A DNA stretch of 41,698 nucleotides from Bifidobacteriaceae bacterium (GTDB taxonomy: Bacteria > Actinomycetota > Actinomycetes > Actinomycetales > WQXJ01), in assembly GCA_031281585.1 (NCBI GenBank), contig JAITFE010000028.1, forward strand, positions 1-41,698. The letters are read 5' to 3'. This document shows positions 25,802 through 34,379 of this stretch, in pieces. Within the stretch, counting starts at the first letter, position 1. Each line of letters starts with the position of its first letter. Made by a program: the position numbers and the translations under genes. The notes beneath the pieces were generated by a model. It was given only the letters and a program-made list of their open reading frames with translations. It was not told the origin of the DNA and searched no databases.

Positions 25802-27736
25802 ATGATCAGCCGCCCGGCGACCGCCGACCACCCGGCCCAGGACGCAAGCGCCGCGCCCGGGGCACGGTCCGCCTCCGCCAGTGGGGCGGCTGACCGGACC
25901 GCCCCGGCGTCCGATGCCGTCGCGCCAGGCCCAGCGCCCCAGGCCCGGTCCGCCCAGCCGGAGACTTGGCAGCCGTGGGCGCGGCGGGCGGGGCTGGCGC
26001 TGCTCGGCGCCGTGTCGGCGGCGTTCCTGGCCGTGTTCTTCGTCTGGCCCGCCGCCACGCTGGTCGTCCGGGGGTTTACCGCCTCCGGGGCCTGGGACTG
26101 GAGCGGCTTCGCCGAGTTGCTTGGGAAACCCCGTACTTGGCGGTTGATTGGGCGCACGGTTGGCCAGGCGGCGGCCGCGACGGCAGTCTGCGCGGTCGCG
26201 GCCGTGCCGATCGCGTCGCTGCTGTACCGGCGGTCGTTTCGCGGGCGGGGGGTCCTGCGCGCGCTGTTGACGGTTCCATTCGCCTTGCCGTCCGTGGTGG
26301 TCGGCCTGGCCTTCCGCGCCCTGTTGGGCCAAGGGGGGCCGCTCGGTTTCCTGGGGATTGGCGACGGCTTTGCGGCGGTGTTGCTGGCCCTGGTGTTTTT
26401 CAACGTGGGGCTGATGGCCCGGATCGTGGGGACCTTTTGGGCGGGGCTCGACCCCCGTCCGGAAATGGCCGCGCGGGTGCTTGGCGCGGGTCCGTGGCGG
26501 GCTCTCGCCACCGTGACGCTGCCCGCGCTCACGCCCGCGCTGGCGGCGGGCGGCTCGTTGGTGTTCCTGTTCTGCGCGACGGCGTTCGCGCCCGTGCTGA
26601 TCCTGGGTGGCTCCACCTACGCCACCGTCGAAACCGAGATCTACTTGCAGACCGCCCAGTTGCTCAATCTGCGCGCCGCCGCCGTGCTGTCCATTGTCCA
26701 GATGGCGGTGGTGGCGGTCGCGCTGTGGTTCGGCGCGGCGGCGCGGCGGCGGCGTGAACGGGCGCTCAAGCTGACGGGCGCCGCCGGCGCGCGCGTCGCC
26801 CGTACGCCGCAGGGCCGGACCGGAGCGGGGGCTGGGGGGCGGCCGGACGGCATCGGCGGGCGGGGGCGACGGCGGCGCGGCGGACGCGCGGCGGGGCTGG
26901 AACCCGCCCCGCGCTGGGCGGTGGACTGGCCGTCATGGCTGGCTTTGGGGCTGGCGGCGGGCCTGATCGGGTTGCCGCTGGCGAATCTGGTCTACCGGTC
27001 GCTGCGCACCAGCGGCGGGTTCGGCTTTGGCAACTATTGGGCGCTGGGCGCCGCGCGGGACGGGCTGCCGTATTCGCTGGCGCAGGCGGCCGGGCGCTCG
27101 GTGGTGATCGCCTTGGTGGCGGGGATGATGGCGTTGGCGTTGGGGCTGGCCGTGGCGGTGGTGCTGTCGCGGCGGCCCAGGGCGCGGTGGGCGCGGCGGG
27201 CGCAGGAGCTGTTCGACTCGGCGCTGATGGCGCCGCTCGGGGTTTCGGCGGTGACCGTGGGCTTCGGCTTCCTGATCACGTTGAACCGCGCGCCGCTGAA
27301 TCTGCGGACCTCGTTTTGGCTGATCCCGCTGGCGCAGGCGCTGGTGGCGCTGCCGCTGGTGGTGCGAACCGTCCTGCCCGCCCTCAGAGCGGTCGACCCG
27401 CGCCTGCGGCAGGCGGCCGCGGTGCTGGGAGCGCCACCGTGGCGGGTCTTCGCCGGGGTGGACGCGGCCCTGGCCCGGCGGGCGGCGGCGGTCGCGGCGG
27501 CCTACGCGTTCGCGGTCTCCGTGGGCGAGTTCGGGGCCACGTCCTTCCTGGCCCGGCCGGACACGACCACTTTGCCGGTGGCCATCTACAAGCTGCTGGG
27601 CCGGCCGGGGGCGGACAACCTGGGCTTGGCGCTGGCGGGGGCGGTGGTGCTGGCCCTGATCACAGCGTTGGCGATGGTGTTGGCGGAAACCCGATGGCGG
27701 CCGTGGCGGCCGCGCGGGAAGGAGGCGCGCCAATGA
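25802..27736 (+). CDS. thiP: Thiamine ABC transporter permease (two-domain)
   Basis: ThiP-type membrane subunit with two permease halves in one chain. Half one starts near residue 60 (AGLALLGAVSAAFLAVFFVW) and contains FALPSVVVGLAFRALLGQGG. Half two starts near 375 (WLALGLAAGLIGLPLANLVY) and contains MAPLGVSAVTVGFGFL and VSVGEFGATSFLARP. At 644 residues it is over 100 longer than usual. The excess is an Ala-rich N-terminus and a basic Gly/Arg linker between the halves. It lies six bases after thiB and overlaps thiQ by four. Confidence 0.93.
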   Translation: MISRPATADHPAQDASAAPGARSASASGAADRTAPASDAVAPGPAPQARSAQPETWQPWARRAGLALLGAVSAAFLAVFFVWPAATLVVRGFTASGAWDWSGFAELLGKPRTWRLIGRTVGQAAAATAVCAVAAVPIASLLYRRSFRGRGVLRALLTVPFALPSVVVGLAFRALLGQGGPLGFLGIGDGFAAVLLALVFFNVGLMARIVGTFWAGLDPRPEMAARVLGAGPWRALATVTLPALTPALAAGGSLVFLFCATAFAPVLILGGSTYATVETEIYLQTAQLLNLRAAAVLSIVQMAVVAVALWFGAAARRRRERALKLTGAAGARVARTPQGRTGAGAGGRPDGIGGRGRRRRGGRAAGLEPAPRWAVDWPSWLALGLAAGLIGLPLANLVYRSLRTSGGFGFGNYWALGAARDGLPYSLAQAAGRSVVIALVAGMMALALGLAVAVVLSRRPRARWARRAQELFDSALMAPLGVSAVTVGFGFLITLNRAPLNLRTSFWLIPLAQALVALPLVVRTVLPALRAVDPRLRQAAAVLGAPPWRVFAGVDAALARRAAAVAAAYAFAVSVGEFGATSFLARPDTTTLPVAIYKLLGRPGADNLGLALAGAVVLALITALAMVLAETRWRPWRPRGKEARQ

Positions 27737-28446
27737 ATCGGCGTCAGGCCCCGGCGGACCGGGTGAATGCCCCAGGCCCACTGGAGGCGGTCGCGCCCAC
27801 GGCGGCTGCGGGGCTCGCAGCGGAGGCGGTGACCGTTCGCTATGGCGATGCCGCCGCCGTGGCGGGAGTTGACCTGCGCGTGGGGCCGGGCGAGGTGGTG
27901 GCCCTGCTAGGGCCCTCCGGCTGCGGGAAATCGACCCTGTTGCGGGCGATCGCCGGCCTGGAACCGCTGGCCGGGGGCCGGATCCTATGGGACGGCCAGG
28001 ACCTCGCGGGAGTCCCCGTCCACAAGCGGGCCTTCGGCTTGATGTTCCAGGACGGCCAGTTGTTCCCGCACCTGAGCGTGGGCGCCAACGTGGCCTACGG
28101 GCTGAAGATGGCGGGCGTGGGCCGTTCAGAGCGGGCGGCGCGGGCCGCGCACTGGCTCGAGTTGGTCGGACTGGGCGGGTTTGAACACCGCGACGTGGCG
28201 ACGTTGTCCGGCGGGCAAGCCCAACGGGTCGCTTTGGCGCGGGCGCTGGCGCCAGGCCCGCGCCTGATGCTGCTGGACGAGCCCCTGTCCGCCTTGGACG
28301 CCTCCTTCCGCGAGGAACTCGGGGACGCGGTCCGCTCAATTCTGGGCTCGGCCGGCACTCCCGCCCTGTGGGTCACCCACGACCCGGCGGAGGCGGCCGC
28401 CGCCGACCGCGTCCTCAACATGTCGGAAGGCCGCCTCAGGGGCTAA
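27733..28446 (+). CDS. thiQ: Thiamine ABC transporter ATPase
   Basis: The cytosolic ATPase of the thiamine importer, 237 residues. Walker A is GPSGCGKST, the Q-loop is MFQDGQLFPHLSVGANV, the signature is LSGGQAQRVALARALA, Walker B is LMLLDEPLSALD, and the switch His is in WVTHDPAEA. The ATG at 27733 overlaps the thiP stop (ATGA), so translation is coupled. The 3' end overlaps the stop of convergent nagB by four bases. There is no room for a terminator between the two genes. Confidence 0.94.
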   Translation: MNRRQAPADRVNAPGPLEAVAPTAAAGLAAEAVTVRYGDAAAVAGVDLRVGPGEVVALLGPSGCGKSTLLRAIAGLEPLAGGRILWDGQDLAGVPVHKRAFGLMFQDGQLFPHLSVGANVAYGLKMAGVGRSERAARAAHWLELVGLGGFEHRDVATLSGGQAQRVALARALAPGPRLMLLDEPLSALDASFREELGDAVRSILGSAGTPALWVTHDPAEAAAADRVLNMSEGRLRG

Positions 28447-29228
28447 AGCGACTGCCAGGCGGGTTTGCCCTTGTAGACGTGCTCGTAATAGGAGGACAGC
28501 TGCAGACGGGACGCCGCGGCGCGGTCCAGAAGGATTGTCGCGTGGGGATGGAACTGGATGATCGACGCGGGCCACAGGGCCGAGACGGCGCCCTCCACCA
28601 TCTGGTGGACCGCCTCCGCCTTGCCGCGCCCCAACGCCATCAGCACCAAGTGCCTGGCCTCCATGATGGTCGCCAAGCCCTGCGTGACCACGTGACGGGG
28701 GACCAGCGACTCATCGCCGCCGAAGAAGCGGGCGTTGTCCGCCACCGTCTGCCGGGTCAGGGTCTTGATGCGCGTCCGGGAGGCCAGGGAGGAGCCGGGC
28801 TCGTTGAACGCGATGTGCCCGTCCGAACCCACCCCCAGGATCTGCAGGTCCACTCCCCCGGCCTCGCGGATCGCCTGCTCATACGCCCGGCAGGCGGCCA
28901 TCACGTCCGCGGCGTTGCCGTCCGGTCCCATCACGGCGCCGGGGGCGAAGTCGACCCGCCCGGCGATCTCCCGCTGGATCACGTTCCGGTAGCGTTCCGG
29001 ATGGTCCGGCGGCAAGCCCACGTATTCGTCCAGCATGAACGCCTTTGCCCGCGCGAACGACACCCGCCCCGCCTCGTAGCGGCGCGCCAACTCGTCGTAA
29101 AGGGCCAGCGGCGAAGAGCCCGTTGCCAAACCCAAGACGGCGGCGGGCTTGGCGGCCAAAAGCCGCTCGACGGCATCTGCGGCCAAAACGGCGATCTGCC
29201 CGCCGGATTCCAGGATCACAACCTCCAT
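28443..29228 (-). CDS. nagB: Glucosamine-6-phosphate deaminase
   Basis: NagB converts glucosamine 6-phosphate to fructose 6-phosphate and ammonia, feeding amino sugars into glycolysis. Seen are VLGLATGSSPLALYDEL, KAFMLDEYVGLPPDHPERY, the signature LGVGSDGHIAFNEPGSSLASRT, and RNARFFGGDESLVPRHVVTQG-like sequence. It aligns end to end with the Escherichia coli enzyme. ATG at 29228 fits that alignment; an ATG four codons earlier (29240) is possible. No nagA or amino-sugar transporter is in the window. Confidence 0.95.
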   Translation of the reverse strand: MEVVILESGGQIAVLAADAVERLLAAKPAAVLGLATGSSPLALYDELARRYEAGRVSFARAKAFMLDEYVGLPPDHPERYRNVIQREIAGRVDFAPGAVMGPDGNAADVMAACRAYEQAIREAGGVDLQILGVGSDGHIAFNEPGSSLASRTRIKTLTRQTVADNARFFGGDESLVPRHVVTQGLATIMEARHLVLMALGRGKAEAVHQMVEGAVSALWPASIIQFHPHATILLDRAAASRLQLSSYYEHVYKGKPAWQSL

Positions 29229-29408
29229 GGCCTCTAGCATTTCACAGCTCAGGCCGCCAAACCTGAGGTCACGGGGCCACGCGCCACACAGCCGGACCGG
29301 GAGTCGGGGAACAACAGGCTCGTTGAGGGCCTCGGCGAGGTCCTCGCTTCCGTCCTCCGGGCCCTCCCGCGTCCTACTGGTTCCCCCAGGCCACGCGGCC
29401 GTTTCGCT

Positions 29409-29810
29409 TCAGCGGGTCAGCGCTGCCAGAAGCTCCGCGTCGTGGACGTCGTGGCCGAGTTCGGCCACGAACGCCTTGGCCCTCGCGGCCTGGCCGTCTT
29501 CGCCCAGCGCCTCCGCGGCCTGGGCCGTGACCATGGCTGACAGCAGCGCCGCCGCGTCGACCGGTTGCCCGTCGGCCCAGCCCGCTTCCCGCAGCGCCCG
29601 GAACGCGAGCGCCTGGCCCAGGAAGGCGTGCGAGTAGGCCGCCACGGGGTCGCCATCCCCGAGGGCCGCCGCGCCCAGCGCCCCCCACGCCCAGCCGGAT
29701 TCCAGCCAGGCCGCAGCGACAGACTTCAGGTCCGCCCCGGCTTGATACTCGGCGCGGGCGGCCTGATCGGGATGCGACCGCAGGGTCAAAGCGGCGGCGG
29801 ACTCACGCAT
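29409..29810 (-). CDS. DUF3151 protein
   Basis: A 133-residue, Ala-rich, probably helical soluble protein. ARAEYQAGADLKSVAAAWLE and SGWAWGALGAAALGDGD, then AYSHAFLGQALAFRALREAGW, are typical of the actinobacterial DUF3151 family. That family commonly lies beside the class II aldolase gene, as here (88 bp downstream of fbaA). The repeat-like architecture hints at a TPR-like fold. Function unknown. The 180-bp gap to nagB holds nothing recognisable. Confidence 0.82.
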   Translation of the reverse strand: MRESAAALTLRSHPDQAARAEYQAGADLKSVAAAWLESGWAWGALGAAALGDGDPVAAYSHAFLGQALAFRALREAGWADGQPVDAAALLSAMVTAQAAEALGEDGQAARAKAFVAELGHDVHDAELLAALTR

Positions 29811-29898
29811 GCGGCCAGGTTACGCAACGCCGACCGCTGGCGCCCGTGCCGTGGGCTGGTGTCCCGCCACACGGCATCGGGAACCGCGAAGACGACTT

Positions 29899-30924
29899 CT
29901 AGTAGCTGCCCTTTTGGCCGGCGGAGCCGAGCTGCCGGGCGGCCTCAGCCACGCGGGCGGCCATGCCGGCCTCCCCGGCCTTGCCCCAGGCGCGCGGGTC
30001 GTAGGCCTTCTTGTTGCCGACCTCGCCGTCAATCTTGAGCACGCCGTCGTAGTTGGTGAACATGTGGCCGACCACCGGGCGGGTGAAGGCGTACTGGGTG
30101 TCCGTGTCGATGTTCATCTTGATGACGCCGAAGCTGACCGCGTCCGCGATCTCCTGTTCGGAGGAGCCGGAGCCGCCGTGGAAGACCAGGTCGAAGGGGC
30201 GCTCGCGGCCGAAGGCGCCGCCCACCGCCGCCTGGATCTCGTTCAGGATCTCCGGGCGCAGCTTGACCGCGCCGGGCTTGTAGACGCCGTGGACGTTGCC
30301 GAAGGTCAAAGCGGTCAGGTAGCGGCCGTTCTCGCCCAAGCCCAGCGCCTCCACCGTCTTGGTGGCGTCCTCGACCGTGGTGTAGAGCTTCTCGTTGATC
30401 TCCGCGGAAACGCCGTCCTCTTCGCCGCCCACAACGCCGATCTCGATCTCCAGGATGGTGTGCGCCTTTTGCGACAGGGCCAGCAGGTCCTTCGCGATCT
30501 CCAGGTTCTCATCCAACGGGACGGCCGAGCCGTCCCACATGTGCGACTGGAAGGTCGGGAGCCCGCCCTTCGCCACCTGCTCGGCCTCGATGGCGAGCAG
30601 CGGGCGGACCCAGGAGTCGAGGTTCGGCTTGGAGCAGTGGTCGGTGTGCAGCGCGATGGTCACGCCGTAGTTCCCCGCCACCTCGCGGACGTATGCGGCC
30701 AGGGCCAGCGAGCCCGCCACGCGGTCCTTGATGGTGGAGCCGGACAGGTATTCCGCGCCGCCCACGGACACTTGCACAATTCCGTCCGACTCGGCCTGAG
30801 CGAAGCCTTGGATCGCGGCCGTGGCGGTTTGGGAGCTAGTCACATTGACCGCCGGGTAGGCGAAGCGGTTCTGCTTCGCGCGGTCCAGCATCGCGGCGTA
30901 GATCTCTGGTGTTGCAACAGGCAT
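29899..30924 (-). CDS. fbaA: Fructose-bisphosphate aldolase, class II
   Basis: Cleaves or forms fructose 1,6-bisphosphate in glycolysis and gluconeogenesis, with Zn. The sequence shows FAYPAVNVTSSQTATAAIQG, the metal site IALHTDHCSKP, LEIEIGVVGGEEDGV, FGNVHGVYKPG and the phosphate site LVFHGGSGSSEQEI. The 341-residue length is usual for the FbaA branch. GGAGGAAAGAA stands immediately before the ATG. Cytosolic; its neighbour is DUF3151. Confidence 0.96.
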   Translation of the reverse strand: MPVATPEIYAAMLDRAKQNRFAYPAVNVTSSQTATAAIQGFAQAESDGIVQVSVGGAEYLSGSTIKDRVAGSLALAAYVREVAGNYGVTIALHTDHCSKPNLDSWVRPLLAIEAEQVAKGGLPTFQSHMWDGSAVPLDENLEIAKDLLALSQKAHTILEIEIGVVGGEEDGVSAEINEKLYTTVEDATKTVEALGLGENGRYLTALTFGNVHGVYKPGAVKLRPEILNEIQAAVGGAFGRERPFDLVFHGGSGSSEQEIADAVSFGVIKMNIDTDTQYAFTRPVVGHMFTNYDGVLKIDGEVGNKKAYDPRAWGKAGEAGMAARVAEAARQLGSAGQKGSY

Positions 30925-31026
30925 TTCTTTCCTCCAAGACTTCCGTGGACTAACAGACCATCCAATCCTGCCACCTGGCCGGGGACGCGGGCTCCGGCGT
31001 TGGGCCCAGTCCCACTGCCGGCGGCG

Positions 31027-32523
31027 TCAGCGGGGCAGGCCCACGTAGAGGGTGTCGACGTATTCCTGGATGCCCTCCGGGCCGCCTTCGCGGCCCAGAC
31101 CCGAATGCTTGATCCCGCCAAAAGGCGCGGCCGCGTTTGAGATCGGGCCGGTGTTGACCGCCAGCATGCCCACCTCCAGGTCACGGGCGCAGCGCTGGAC
31201 CAAAGCCATGTCGCGAGTGTAGACGTACCCGGCCAGGCCCACGTCCACCGAATTGGCCCTGGCCAGGACCTCTTCGACGGTCTCGAAAGACGTCACCGGG
31301 GCGACCGGGCCGAAGATCTCGGTGGTCAAGATGGATGCGCCCTCCCCCACGCCCGCCAGCACCGTGGGCGGGTAAAAGTACCCCGCGCCCTCCGGGACCT
31401 CGCCGCCAGTCAGCGGCCGGGCGGCGCCGCCCACGGCGGCGTCCACCAAACCGGCGACGGTCAAACGCTGGTCCTTGGAGACCAGCGGGCCCAAACCGAC
31501 CCCCGGCAACAAGCCGTCGCCCACCCGGATGGCGGCGAACCGCTCCGCCAGGCGCTCCGCGAACTGGTCCGCGACGGACGCGTGCGCGTAGAAGGTGTTG
31601 GCGGCGTTGCAGGCCTCGCCGTTGGAACGGGTTTTCGCGGCCACGGCCGCGTCAACCGCGACATCCAAGTCCGCGTCCGCGAAGACTATGAAGGGCGCGC
31701 AGCCGCCCAACTCCATGGAGGTGCGCAACACGCCGGGCGCCGCGTCCGCCAACAGGCGCTGGCCAACCGGGGTGGACCCGGTGAAAGACAGTTTGCGGAG
31801 CCGGTTGTCCGCCAGGATCGCGGCCGTCGCGCCCGCTCCGCGCGCGGGGACCACATTGACCACGCCCTGGGGGACGCCCGCCTCCTCCAGCACCTTGGCG
31901 ACCGCCAACGTTGACAAAGGGGTCAGCGAGGCCGGCTTGACCACACAGGTGCAGCCCGCCGCGAGCGCGGGGCCGATCTTGCGGGTCGCCATTGCCAACG
32001 GGAAGTTCCACGGCGTGATGAACAGGCACGGCCCGACCGGCCTGGGCACTGTCAAGATGTCGAGGTGGCCCTCCGGCGAGGTCGCCGTCCGGCCGTAGAG
32101 CCGCACCGCCTCCTCCGCGTACCAGCGGAAGAATTCGGCGCCGTAGCGGACCTCCCCCAGCGCGTCCGCCAGTGGCTTGCCCATTTCCAGCGTGATCAGG
32201 GCGGCGAATTCGCGTTCCCGCAGCGTGATCAGGTCAAACGCCTTTCGGAGCACTTCGCCGCGCTGTCTGGGGGCCGTCGCCGCCCACGCTTTGGCCGCGC
32301 CCGCCGCCGCGTCGAGCGCCGCCACGCCCTCCTCTTGGCCCGCCGCCGGAATGGCCGCGATCACCTGGCCGGTCGCCGGGTTTTCCACCAGGATTTCCCC
32401 GCCCGATGCCGTGCCCCGCCATTCCCCCCCAACCAGCAGCGCCGCCGGGGCCAGGCCGAGCGCCCGCCCCTTCAGTTCCTCTATCTCCTGGGTCTGGTCA
32501 GTTGTCTGCTCTTGTTGGGTCAC
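31027..32523 (-). CDS. gabD: NAD(P)-dependent succinate-semialdehyde dehydrogenase
   Basis: Oxidises succinate semialdehyde to succinate, the last step of GABA breakdown. The ALDH body shows ITPWNFPLAMATRKIGPALA, KLSFTGSTPVGQ, the catalytic Glu in MELGG, and the nucleophile Cys in RSNGEACNAANTFY. The C-terminal part has TEIFGPVAPVTSF and GGIKHSGLGREGG. The GTG start at 32523 (VTQQEQ) is preferred because GGAAGGCGGA lies just before it; a TTG at 32562 would add 13 residues. It is divergent from gabT and separated from it by a repeat-bearing 324-bp gap. The related ALDH of the plus-strand cluster probably handles a different aldehyde. Confidence 0.87.
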   Translation of the reverse strand: MTQQEQTTDQTQEIEELKGRALGLAPAALLVGGEWRGTASGGEILVENPATGQVIAAIPAAGQEEGVAALDAAAGAAKAWAATAPRQRGEVLRKAFDLITLREREFAALITLEMGKPLADALGEVRYGAEFFRWYAEEAVRLYGRTATSPEGHLDILTVPRPVGPCLFITPWNFPLAMATRKIGPALAAGCTCVVKPASLTPLSTLAVAKVLEEAGVPQGVVNVVPARGAGATAAILADNRLRKLSFTGSTPVGQRLLADAAPGVLRTSMELGGCAPFIVFADADLDVAVDAAVAAKTRSNGEACNAANTFYAHASVADQFAERLAERFAAIRVGDGLLPGVGLGPLVSKDQRLTVAGLVDAAVGGAARPLTGGEVPEGAGYFYPPTVLAGVGEGASILTTEIFGPVAPVTSFETVEEVLARANSVDVGLAGYVYTRDMALVQRCARDLEVGMLAVNTGPISNAAAPFGGIKHSGLGREGGPEGIQEYVDTLYVGLPR

Positions 32524-32587
32524 GAATCCGCCTTCCGGGCCGAGGTTCTTGGCTGCCGACAAGCGTAATCCCGGCGCGCTTCCGCCC

Positions 32588-32795
32588 GCGCCGCGCGGGC
32601 GGAAGCGCCGAGGCCGGCGTTGCCCTGGTTCTGGAGGCGCGCGCTTCCGTCACCGCCCCGCCCGCGCGGGCGGGCTTCCGGCAGCGGGGGGCCGCCGACG
32701 AGGCGGCGATCGAGCGCCGCGCGCGCGGGCGGGCCGAACGCGGTGATCGCAGCCGAGGACCGCACTTTGATCGAGCGCCGCGCGCGCGGGCGGGC
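32588..32795. repeat. GC-rich repeats in the gabD-gabT divergent region
   Basis: The 324-bp gap holds no gene. An exact 27-bp direct repeat, beginning GATCGAGCGCCGCGCG and ending GGCGGGC, lies at 32708-32734 and 32769-32795, 61 bp apart. Related CGCGCGGGCGG cores occur at about 32590 and 32659, two of them followed by CTTCCG. The copies could be regulator sites for both genes or a small repeat element. Confidence 0.7.
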
Positions 32796-32847
32796 TTCCG
32801 CCAGCCCGTTAGGCTTGGCTCGAAGCCCGCCAAACGAAGGAGCCCTC

Positions 32848-34206
32848 ATGGCGAACAACTCTGAGCCCATCCCAGCCCCGCCCGCCCTGCCGCAGGCGAG
32901 GAAGCTTGTCACCGAGATACCGGGGCCGGCGTCCAAAGCCCTGGCCGCGCGGATGAACGCGGCCGTCCCAAGGGCGCTCCAGTCCCCGACGCTGCCGGTG
33001 TTCGCGGCGCAGGCCGGCGGCGGCGTCCTGGTGGACGTGGACGGCAACTCGTTGATCGACATGGGCTCCGGCATTGCCGTGACCACAGTGGGCGCCGCCA
33101 ACCCGGCGGTTGTGCGCGCGGTCCAGGAGCAGGTCGCGCGGTTCACCCACACCTGCTTCATGGTCAGTCCCTATGAGAGCTACGTCGCCTTGGCGGAAAG
33201 GCTCGCGGCGCGCTACCCCGGACTGCCCGCCGATTCGGTCCGGGCCGCCTTCTTCAACTCCGGCGCGGAGGCGGTCGAGAACGCGGTCAAGATTGCCCGC
33301 GCGGCCACCGGGCGCGAAGCGGTGGTGGCGTTCGACCACGCGTTCCACGGGCGCACCAATCTGACCATGGCCATGACCGCCAAGGCGAAGCCGTACAAGT
33401 CCGGGTTCGCCCCCTTCGCACCCGAGGTTTACCGCGTGCCGCCGTCCTACCCGTACCGCGACGGGCTGACCGGGCGGGCGGCCGCCCAGGCGGCCATCGC
33501 CCAAATCGAAACCCAAATCGGGGCGGCGAACGTCGCGGCTGTCGTCTTCGAGCCGATCCAAGGCGAAGGCGGGTTCATTGTCCCCGCGCCCGGTTTCATC
33601 GAAGACATCGCGGCGTGGAGCCGCGCCAACGGTGTCATCTTCGTGGCTGACGAGATCCAATCCGGAATTGCCCGCACCGGCAACTTTTTCGCCATAGAGC
33701 ACAGCGGGATCACCCCGGATCTGATCGCGGTCGCCAAGGGAATTGGCGGCGGCATGCCGCTGTCCGGAGTGGTCGGCAAAGCGGAGGTCATGGACGCCGC
33801 CGGGCCAGGCGGGATAGGCGGCACCTATGGCGGCAACCCAGCCGCCACGGCGGCGGCGCTGGCGGTGCTGGACGTGATCGAACGGGACGGGCTGGTGCGT
33901 CAGGCGCGGGTGATCGGCGAAGTGCTCCGGACTCGGCTGGAAGCGATCCAAGAGTGGGACCCGCGTGTCGGCGAGGTTCGGGGGCGCGGCGCCATGATGG
34001 CGATCGAACTGGTTGACCCCGCGACCAAAGCCCCTGCGGCTGCGCTGGCCAAAGCGGTGGCCGCGCGTTGCATCGCGGCGGGAGTGGTGACTTTGACCTG
34101 CGGCACCTACGGCAACGTGATCCGCTTCCTGCCGCCGCTGACCATCAGCGGCGAACTGCTGACGGACGCCATGGACGTGCTCGCCGAGGCGCTGCGCGCC
34201 GCCTGA
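32848..34206 (+). CDS. gabT: 4-aminobutyrate aminotransferase
   Basis: A PLP-dependent class III aminotransferase that moves the amino group of GABA to 2-oxoglutarate. Signs are FFNSGAEAVENAVKIAR, VVAFDHAFHGRTNLTMAMT, VFEPIQGEGGFIVP, FVADEIQSGIARTGNFFA and the PLP lysine in LIAVAKGIGGGMPLSGVVG. The 452-residue length is normal. The ATG at 32848 has GAAGGAG seven bases upstream. It leads a plus-strand set with an aminoaldehyde-type dehydrogenase and an APC permease, which could extend the pathway to putrescine. Confidence 0.93.
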   Translation: MANNSEPIPAPPALPQARKLVTEIPGPASKALAARMNAAVPRALQSPTLPVFAAQAGGGVLVDVDGNSLIDMGSGIAVTTVGAANPAVVRAVQEQVARFTHTCFMVSPYESYVALAERLAARYPGLPADSVRAAFFNSGAEAVENAVKIARAATGREAVVAFDHAFHGRTNLTMAMTAKAKPYKSGFAPFAPEVYRVPPSYPYRDGLTGRAAAQAAIAQIETQIGAANVAAVVFEPIQGEGGFIVPAPGFIEDIAAWSRANGVIFVADEIQSGIARTGNFFAIEHSGITPDLIAVAKGIGGGMPLSGVVGKAEVMDAAGPGGIGGTYGGNPAATAAALAVLDVIERDGLVRQARVIGEVLRTRLEAIQEWDPRVGEVRGRGAMMAIELVDPATKAPAAALAKAVAARCIAAGVVTLTCGTYGNVIRFLPPLTISGELLTDAMDVLAEALRAA

Positions 34207-34326
34207 CCGGACCGTGCGCCCCACGCCGTGGGCAAAGGAACTCCAGTTGAGCCTCCTTTTGCATAGAATGCCATTTGGTTACGCATTCGTTACATCACCG
34301 TGGTTGACTGACCCGACCTTCGCGTC

Positions 34327-34343
34327 TGGCGCGGCGCGCGCCA
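34327..34343. promoter_or_regulatory. Inverted repeat in the gabT-dehydrogenase gap
   Basis: TGGCGCG-GCG-CGCGCCA is a perfect 7-bp inverted repeat about 40 bp before the dehydrogenase start. Upstream, the AT-rich GGTTACGCATTCGTTACATC (about 34277-34296) contains a direct repeat of GTTAC. This is a plausible promoter/operator area, but no clear -35/-10 pair is seen. Confidence 0.35.
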
Positions 34344-34379
34344 GCGTCAGTTCGACCCGCGAACCGAAAGGACCCACGC

